Shown in pieces: positions 37,743 through 41,429 of a stretch of DNA of 41,429 nucleotides. The DNA comes from VRUE01 sp036379955 (GTDB taxonomy: Bacteria; Actinomycetota; Thermoleophilia; Solirubrobacterales; 70-9). A model generated the notes under the pieces. The model did no database searches, was not told the DNA's origin, and saw nothing but the letters and a program-made list of their open reading frames with translations. Location of the stretch: assembly GCA_036379955.1 (NCBI GenBank), contig DASVFR010000059.1:1-41429 (forward strand). Direction: 5' to 3'. Numbering within the stretch: position 1 is the first letter of the stretch; each line of letters opens with the position of its first letter. A program made the translations under genes and the position numbers.

Positions 37743-37949
37743 ATGGCGCGCATTTGCAAATCCTGCGGCACCGACGTCGCCCGGCACAGGAAGCAGTACG
37801 TCCACCTGGGCCGGGCGGTGCGGCTCTGCCCGATCCGCCCCCTCACCAAGAAGGAGCGGGTCGCGCGGGATTTGCCGGCCGAGCCCCAGGCGGGCGAAGC
37901 CGCGCGCTTGATCGTTGACCGCGACCTCCTGATCCCAGAGGAGGCGTAG
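37743..37949 (+). CDS. Small CxxC protein
   Basis: 68 residues from ATG 37743. MARICKSCGTDVARHRKQYVHLGRAVRLCP: C5-x2-C8, H14 and C29 could bind zinc. The remainder is helical and polar. The long frame upstream to 37476 lies inside the SSB gene and is rejected. Confidence 0.65.
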   Translation: MARICKSCGTDVARHRKQYVHLGRAVRLCPIRPLTKKERVARDLPAEPQAGEAARLIVDRDLLIPEEA

Positions 37950-37954
37950 TCGGC

Positions 37955-38518
37955 GTGGCAGGCAAGGCCGTCGCAAAACGGAAATCCTCGACACCCGAGG
38001 AGCGCGCCGCGAAGAAGGCGCACGAGACCGAGGCGAAGGTCAAGAAGGGGCTGGGGGCGATCCGCGAAGTGTGGATCGCCCTCGCCGCTTACCTGCACGA
38101 GTTCCACACCGAGAAGATGTGGGTGCCGCTCGGCTACGACCGCTTCGAGGACTGGCTGGGCGATCCCGAGATCGGGCTGGGCCGCTCCCAGGTCTACGCC
38201 TCGATCGAGGCTTACGAGGAGCTGGTCGTCCAGCGCGACGTCGATCCCAAGCTCCTCGCCCAGCTCGAGGCCACGAAGATCGGCGTCGTCCTGCCGGCGC
38301 TGCGGCGCGGCGAGATCACCCTGGACGAGGCCCTGGCCGACTGCGAGGCCCTGTCGCGCTCGGCGCTGCGGGAGAAGTACGGCAAGCAGGTAGCGGCCGA
38401 GCGAGTGCCGCTGGTCGAGTGCGAGCAATGCGGCAAGATGGCCCGGCCGAAGACCGAGCCCGAAGCCTCTGAGCCGATCCCCGGCCAGATCGCGCTCGCC
38501 GAAGCCAATGCCGACTGA
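37955..38518 (+). CDS. DNA-binding-like protein with HTH and C-terminal CxxC
   Basis: 187 residues from GTG 37955. N-terminal basic, Lys/Ala-rich helix. Residues 35-85 (REVWIALAAYLHEFHTEKMWVPLGYDRFEDWLGDPEIGLGRSQVYASIEAYEE) read as 'L-G-Y-x-x-F-E-x-W-L...G-x-S-R-S-x-x-Y-x-x-I', an HTH pattern found in phage and plasmid regulators. ECEQCGKM near residue 160 adds a CxxC. Could be a late regulator or replication accessory; unresolved. Confidence 0.65.
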   Translation: MAGKAVAKRKSSTPEERAAKKAHETEAKVKKGLGAIREVWIALAAYLHEFHTEKMWVPLGYDRFEDWLGDPEIGLGRSQVYASIEAYEELVVQRDVDPKLLAQLEATKIGVVLPALRRGEITLDEALADCEALSRSALREKYGKQVAAERVPLVECEQCGKMARPKTEPEASEPIPGQIALAEANAD

Positions 38519-38702
38519 GCTGACGCCCGACGAGCAGCGCGTCTATCCCGCCCGCCAGGAGGCCGCCTTCGACCGTCTGACACGCGCCATGCAGCGGGAG
38601 GCGTACACCCGCCACCTGCCCCCTGGCGACGTCATGCGGGACGCTGCGGTGCGGGAGTGGCGCTGGGCGCAGGCCGTCGCCGAGGAGTGGGGCGTCCAGT
38701 GA
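38508..38702 (+). CDS. Small hypothetical protein
   Basis: 64 residues; starts within the end of the previous gene and its TGA overlaps the next GTG. Helical: LTPDEQRVYPARQEAAFDRLTRAMQREAYTRH, then VMRDAAVREWRWAQAVAEEWG. Unknown. Confidence 0.65.
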   Translation: MPTELTPDEQRVYPARQEAAFDRLTRAMQREAYTRHLPPGDVMRDAAVREWRWAQAVAEEWGVQ

Positions 38703-39112
38703 TCCTCAAGGCCCCCGCCGAGATCTGCGAAGCCTTCCGCGTCGAAGCGATGAAGCGGCACTACATGACCCGCTTCCTGGGCGGTCAGCCGGCCTGCTGG
38801 CTCGCCATCCACGACCCGCTCAAGCGGCTCTGCAAAGGGAAATGGGAGGCGTTTCACTTCCTCGGCCGGCAGGAGATTCGCAACCACCCTCCCTTCCTCG
38901 GGCTCGACCCCGAGCTGGTCATGCTCATGGAATGGGATTGCCGCCTCGGCGGACCTGGCTGCGTCGAGCACCACAGGCGCTACGACAAGCACGCCGACGC
39001 CGGCCCCGGCTCCGAATTGGTCGTGCCTCGGCTGGCCGTCCCCAGCGACGTCGAGGAAGCGATCGAGGACTACGACCTCGAGACCTTGGCGGAACGCCGC
39101 TTTTCGCCCTAG
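38699..39112 (+). CDS. Hypothetical protein with Cys/His cluster
   Basis: 137 residues from GTG 38699 (GTGA overlap; the longer frame from 38657 is a shadow). Residues 70-105: EWDCRLGGPGCVEHHRRYDKHADAGPG, a C-x6-C-x2-HH cluster that recalls HNH/zinc-finger nucleases, but the later N/H residues of HNH are not seen. HNH genes commonly lie just upstream of terminase small subunits, and a TerS-like gene follows here. I cannot decide between a degenerate HNH and another zinc-binding fold. Confidence 0.65.
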   Translation: MILKAPAEICEAFRVEAMKRHYMTRFLGGQPACWLAIHDPLKRLCKGKWEAFHFLGRQEIRNHPPFLGLDPELVMLMEWDCRLGGPGCVEHHRRYDKHADAGPGSELVVPRLAVPSDVEEAIEDYDLETLAERRFSP

Positions 39113-39395
39113 CAGGCGGTATACTGGCCGTGCCCGTGAGCCGACGCCCCCTCAAGACCGGGGCCAGCCAAGCGCCACTAGCAACTGTGCGCGCCTTGGA
39201 CTCACGAGGCAGAGGACTCTCCTCCTCGCCCACCGTCGCGGCTTCCCTGGCCGCCACGGCACAGGCGGTGGGAGCTTCACCGGGCCGCGGCTCGTCAGAG
39301 CCAGTGGACCAAGCGACCGACTGAGAAGCGCGCGCATAGCGGGCGGCTCTGCTGGGAGGTTGCCCTGCTGATCGGCGCCCGGTGAGGAGAGTTCA

Positions 39396-39530
39396 TGGCG
39401 GTCGGGACGCGCAGAGCAAAAGTCGCCGACGCAGAGCGGGCACGAGACAAAAGCCCTCATAGGCATGGCCCGTAAGCCGTTCGGAGAGCCCGGTTCGACT
39501 CCGGGGGCCGCCACCCACTTCAACCCATAA
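39396..39530 (+). CDS. Possible 44-residue ORF overlapping the tRNA-like sequence
   Basis: ATG 39396 preceded by GAGGAGAG at the right distance. MAVGTRRAKSPTQSGHETKA, then LIGMARKPFGEPGSTPGAATHFNP to TAA 39530. The last part is simply the translation of a tRNA T arm, so either the SD is fortuitous or a tRNA remnant was captured as coding sequence. No known family. Confidence 0.35.
   Translation, partial: WRSGRAEQKSPTQSGHETKALIGMARKPFGEPGSTPGAATHFNP
39465..39515 (+). ncRNA. tRNA 3'-half-like sequence (attP or tRNA remnant candidate)
   Basis: CCCGG TTCGACT CCGGG (39489-39505) is a canonical T arm, followed by GGCCGCC-A-CC (39506-39515), an acceptor 3' strand with ACC end. Upstream, ATGGC/GCCGT (39465-39469/39476-39480) encloses CCGTAA, like an anticodon arm one base short in the loop. 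No matching 5' acceptor lies within tRNA distance; the nearest GGCGGTC is at 39398. A tyrosine recombinase in the genome makes a tRNA-derived attP core plausible. Confidence 0.45.
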
Positions 39531-39557
39531 TCCGGCCGGCCGGACGAAAGGAGATCG

Positions 39558-40088
39558 GTGTCTACCGCCGTCGAGCAGCGCGAGTACAGCGAAGCCGAAC
39601 GCCGGCAAGGCATGGCGGTCTACGCCTTCGTCTCCGGCTCTGAGAAGCGCGGCGTCGCCCTGCTCGAGGAAGCGGACCTGGACATTCCCTGGGGCACGAT
39701 CCGCTCTTGGGTCCAGCGGCACCGAGACGAGTACCGCCAGGCGAAGGCCGAAGTAGACGAGCACGCCCGGTCGCTGATGGCCGACACGCATCGTCGGATC
39801 GCCAACCTGGCGATGGAGTCAGAGGAGGAGGCGCTGCGCCAGCTCGGCGACCTGCTCCGCGAAGGCAAGATCGACAAGCGCGAACTGCCGAAGGTCTTGC
39901 AGTCGCTCGGGATCACGTCCGGCATCCACACCGAGAAGGGCGAGCTGTTGAGCGGCCACGCGACGCAGCGCGTCGGCGCCGACATTGGCGACATTGCCGC
40001 CGCCCTCGAAGCCGCCGGCGTCGAAGTGATTACCGGAGAGGCCGAGGACGACGACGAGCCGCCAGCGTTGCCGCCGGCGGCTCCGTAG
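39558..40088 (+). CDS. Terminase small subunit-like DNA-binding protein
   Basis: 176 residues from GTG 39558 (AAAGGAG upstream). N-terminal HTH (RRQGMAVYAFVSGSEKRGVALLEEADLDIPWGTIRSWVQRHRDEY), then a long helical middle (AKAEVDEHARSLMADTHRRIANLAMESEEEALRQLGDLLREG), then a small C-terminal part and an acidic Pro/Ala tail. HTH plus coiled oligomerisation plus tail is the TerS layout. It is separated from TerL by the leftward operon (about 7 kb on the circle). A regulator with the same HTH is the alternative. Confidence 0.6.
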   Translation: MSTAVEQREYSEAERRQGMAVYAFVSGSEKRGVALLEEADLDIPWGTIRSWVQRHRDEYRQAKAEVDEHARSLMADTHRRIANLAMESEEEALRQLGDLLREGKIDKRELPKVLQSLGITSGIHTEKGELLSGHATQRVGADIGDIAAALEAAGVEVITGEAEDDDEPPALPPAAP

Positions 40089-40099
40089 CTTTCTCGTTC

Positions 40100-40228
40100 T
40101 CAGCGGCGCTTCTTCTTCGCTCGGGATTTCCGCTGTCGCTTCGCCCCGTCGCTGTTGCCGGTCGCCTCGGCGACTCGCATCGACGCGATCAGCGCGCGAT
40201 GTTTGGCTCGCTTCTCCTCGACGGTCAT
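40100..40228 (-). CDS. Small basic protein, last gene of the leftward operon
   Basis: 42 residues. ATG 40228 overlaps the upstream TGA. MTVEEKRAKHRALIASMRVA, then a Lys/Arg tail KRQRKSRAKKKRR that may bind nucleic acid. Its stop lies 11 bases from the end of the convergent TerS-like gene; no terminator hairpin is seen between them. Confidence 0.6.
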   Translation of the reverse strand: MTVEEKRAKHRALIASMRVAEATGNSDGAKRQRKSRAKKKRR

Positions 40229-40437
40229 TCGCCCCCCTTCCTCGCGTATTCGTAGGCGGTCTGCCGCGGCAAGCTGACGCGCTGCCGGGCGGTCTCCATC
40301 GAGACCTCCGGGTGCTCGCGTGCCTCCCGCAGCAGGGCGCAGAGCTGGTCGTGCAGCTCCGCGCCCTTCCGCTGGTGTTTGCCGTGATCCAGCGCCGCCT
40401 TGTCTAGGTCGGCGAGGATCGCTTCCGCGCTTCGCAT
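40225..40437 (-). CDS. Small HTH-like protein
   Basis: 70 residues. First half is a helix pair (AEAILADLDKAALDHGKHQRKGAELHDQLCALLREAREH), the end PEVSMETARQRVSLPRQTAYEYARKGGE fits a helix-turn-helix or recognition helix. Start overlaps the previous stop by one base. Could be a small regulator of the leftward operon. Confidence 0.6.
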   Translation of the reverse strand: MRSAEAILADLDKAALDHGKHQRKGAELHDQLCALLREAREHPEVSMETARQRVSLPRQTAYEYARKGGE

Positions 40438-40856
40438 CAGTCCTCCGGGTAGTGCTCGGGCCGGGGAACGTCGGCCAGGTCGAGCGTCCGCGCCGTCGCT
40501 TCCATGAAGTCGGCGGCGCTGCGCCACTCGTCCTCACGCGGCACGCCGGTAGCGATAGAGGCGAGCGTGTCGAGCGCCAAGGTCAGCCGCTCCTCGACCG
40601 CGTTCTTGTAGTCGATCAGCGCGTCCACGCCGCCCGTCTCGTCGTCGTCGTTCCCGTCGCTGTAGCCGATCGCTTCGGCCGTCTCGCGGATCGTCCGCTG
40701 GCCGTAGGTCTCGGCGTAGGCGAGCGCGCCGCAGGCCGGACACTCGCCGGCCGGCAGCGACCCGCCAGGGTCTAGCCGCTCGCTCAAGCGCGAGGGCTCG
40801 GCCAAGTCCTCGATCTTCGAGACCTTGCCGCAGTTGTCGCATCGTGCGGTGCTCAT
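40437..40856 (-). CDS. Zinc-ribbon protein, 139 residues
   Basis: Start 40856 fixed by AACCGAAGGGAG (40863-40874). MSTARCDNCGKVSKIEDLAEPSRLSERLDPGGSLPAGECPACGALAYAE: C6-x2-C9 and C39-x2-C42 form a rubredoxin-like zinc ribbon. Residues 50-139 are helical and acidic (DETGGVDALIDYKNAVEERLTLALDTLASIATG). First gene of the third block of the leftward operon, directly after minihelix cassette 2. Role unknown. Confidence 0.75.
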   Translation of the reverse strand: MSTARCDNCGKVSKIEDLAEPSRLSERLDPGGSLPAGECPACGALAYAETYGQRTIRETAEAIGYSDGNDDDETGGVDALIDYKNAVEERLTLALDTLASIATGVPREDEWRSAADFMEATARTLDLADVPRPEHYPED

Positions 40857-40862
40857 GTGCTG

Positions 40863-40874
40863 CTCCCTTCGGTT
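40863..40874 (-). promoter_or_regulatory. Start-associated RBS leader AACCGAAGGGAG
   Basis: Exact copy on the minus strand, 6 bases before the ATG at 40856, preceded by CATGAGC as at other leftward copies. Confidence 0.75.
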
Positions 40875-40889
40875 GCTCATGGGTACAAG

Positions 40890-40931
40890 GCCGCGCGCCG
40901 GAGTCGAACCGGCGCAAGCTCCGAGCGCGGC
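40890..40931 (-). ncRNA. tRNA T-arm/acceptor-like minihelix, cassette 2
   Basis: Minus strand: GCCGCG (931-926), 11-base linker, CGCCGG TTCGACT CCGGCG (914-896), CGCGGC (895-890). Same order, stem lengths and T loop as at 517-559, but different stem bases that keep pairing, i.e. compensatory differences. The TAG stop of the upstream gene (40933-40931) abuts the 5' arm, and GTACCCATGAGCAA plus the RBS leader follows, as in cassette 1. Confidence 0.7.
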
Positions 40932-41212
40932 TAGGCGGTAGCGCCTTCGATCCGCAAGCGCCGGGCCTCCTCGCATAGCGCCCCGTAGGGCACATGTCGG
41001 ATGCCCAGACACATCGCGTTCAGTTCGGCCGCGAGCGCTTCTGCGGCTCCCTGCGCGCTCATGGGCGGATCGTCGGGCGGGTAGTCGGGCGAGCGCGGCG
41101 CGTACTTCTCGGCGATCACTCGCCCGTCTCGCCGGTCGATCACCTGCCAGTCAGGGCCGAAGGCGTCAGCGGGTCGAGTGCCAGCGAAGCCGACAACGGG
41201 CGGCGTGTTCAT
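40931..41212 (-). CDS. Hypothetical protein, 93 residues
   Basis: ATG 41212 overlaps the TGA of the junction-crossing gene. MNTPPVVGFAGTRPADAFGPDWQVIDRRDGRVIAEKYAPRSP, a beta-like first half with a Pro/Asp loop, then a helix (AQGAAEALAAELNAMCLGIRH) and EEARRLRIEGATA. Its TAG stop sits at the foot of minihelix cassette 2. Function unknown. Confidence 0.75.
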   Translation of the reverse strand: MNTPPVVGFAGTRPADAFGPDWQVIDRRDGRVIAEKYAPRSPDYPPDDPPMSAQGAAEALAAELNAMCLGIRHVPYGALCEEARRLRIEGATA

Positions 41213-41429
41213 TGGATCGCCCCCTCTCGCTCGATCAGCTCGGCGGCGAGGCTCAGCAGCTTCTCACGGCCGCCGCGTTCCTCGACAAAGCGGTTTGCCC
41301 GCTCGGCCAGCTCCTCTCGCGTCTCGTTGACCATGCCGCCGGTGATCTTCGCTCCACTCGCCAGGTGGGAGACGACCCAGAGCTTATGACGGCCGCCGTC
41401 TCCCTCGACGGGCTCCCCGTTCTCCCCCT
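41209..41429 (-). CDS. 3' part of the junction-crossing 120-residue protein
   Basis: This is the continuation of the gene that begins at 283. The last 26 residues (FVEERGGREKLLSLAAELIE...) lie in unique sequence, and the rest is in the 141-base overlap. The stop TGA (41211-41209) overlaps the next start ATG (41212-41210), which is tight coupling typical of a phage operon. No function is recognised. Confidence 0.85.
   Translation of the reverse strand, partial: GENGEPVEGDGGRHKLWVVSHLASGAKITGGMVNETREELAERANRFVEERGGREKLLSLAAELIEREGAIQ
41289..41429. repeat. Terminal overlap, copy 2 of 2
   Basis: Exact copy of bases 1-141. Drop one copy to circularise the genome. Confidence 0.95.

Larger units (their letters stand above)
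39113..39557. other. 445-base region without a firm gene
   Basis: It holds a TATACT box (39120-39125), then a 65-codon frame from GTG 39130 to TGA 39324 with no SD and ordinary composition, a 44-residue frame with a good SD (39396-39530), a tRNA 3'-half-like sequence (39465-39515), a CATAAT (39526-39531), and TCCGGCCGGCCGGA (39531-39544) just ahead of the TerS-like start. I see no full tRNA and no tmRNA hallmark apart from the T arm. Confidence 0.5.

Noticed and set aside
39130..39324. 65-codon GTG frame after TATACT
   Set aside because: Only 4 bases from the box, no SD, composition not distinct from shadow frames; kept only as part of the region note.
39113..39515. tmRNA
   Set aside because: Length and T arm would fit, but there is no 5' acceptor partner with a following GG-TTCGAC element and no tag frame ending in LAA-stop (a LAA is present but followed by ACG).
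1..41429. CRISPR array, insertion sequence or rRNA
   Set aside because: No regularly spaced repeats, transposase motifs or rRNA-like stretches seen on either strand.

Overview
The window is a complete, circularly assembled tailed-phage genome. Bases 1-141 recur exactly as bases 41289-41429, so the unique circle is 41288 bp, and one leftward gene runs across the junction. GC content is high throughout. Two promoters of the form TANNNT sit 6 bases ahead of a start codon that has no Shine-Dalgarno (leaderless starts), and Gly/Arg/Ala-rich codon use is strong. These point to an actinobacterial or similar high-GC host, but that is inference; the host is not named by the sequence. The portal, adaptor, nozzle and large internal protein suggest a short-tailed, P22-like virion: no tape measure, sheath or tail-tube gene is seen.

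Layout on the circle. (1) A leftward operon runs from 809 through the junction to 40100: a secreted small protein, then six small proteins including a zinc-ribbon protein. It is cut into three blocks by two near-identical intergenic cassettes, each with an RNA minihelix that mimics a tRNA acceptor/T arm. (2) A divergent control region lies at 810-1240. (3) A rightward block from 1241 to 7181 holds many small or acidic unknown proteins, a ribbon-helix-helix protein and the terminase large subunit. (4) One isolated leftward gene sits at 7178-7489. (5) The virion module spans 7644-26140: small structural proteins, portal, scaffold, major capsid protein, decoration-like protein, head-tail adaptor, beta-rich nozzle protein, tail proteins, then a chain of Arg/Gly-rich proteins and a 1626-residue internal (ejection) protein. 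(6) Lysis genes follow at 26137-28193: coiled-coil/TM protein, His/Gly-rich TM protein, two-domain endolysin, holin-like protein. A RusA-like resolvase and a strong terminator (28599) close this block. (7) The early/replication block spans 28811-39112: small proteins, a short tyrosine recombinase, a replication initiator with a likely internal origin, a DnaB-type helicase, a Cas4/AddB-like nuclease, a Sak4-like ATPase, a DUF669-like SSB ending DDDIPF, and several zinc-ribbon proteins. (8) At 39113-39557 there is a mostly gene-poor region with a tRNA 3'-half-like sequence, followed by a TerS-like gene convergent with the leftward operon.

Three sets of repeated control elements tie the map together. 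A motif GTRCCCACAT lies ahead of most transcription starts. An extended ribosome-binding leader AACCGAAGGGAG marks a subset of genes. A palindrome GTCCGGCCAGCCGGAC sits upstream of two early promoters. The tRNA-like minihelix cassettes in the leftward operon are the most unusual structure seen.
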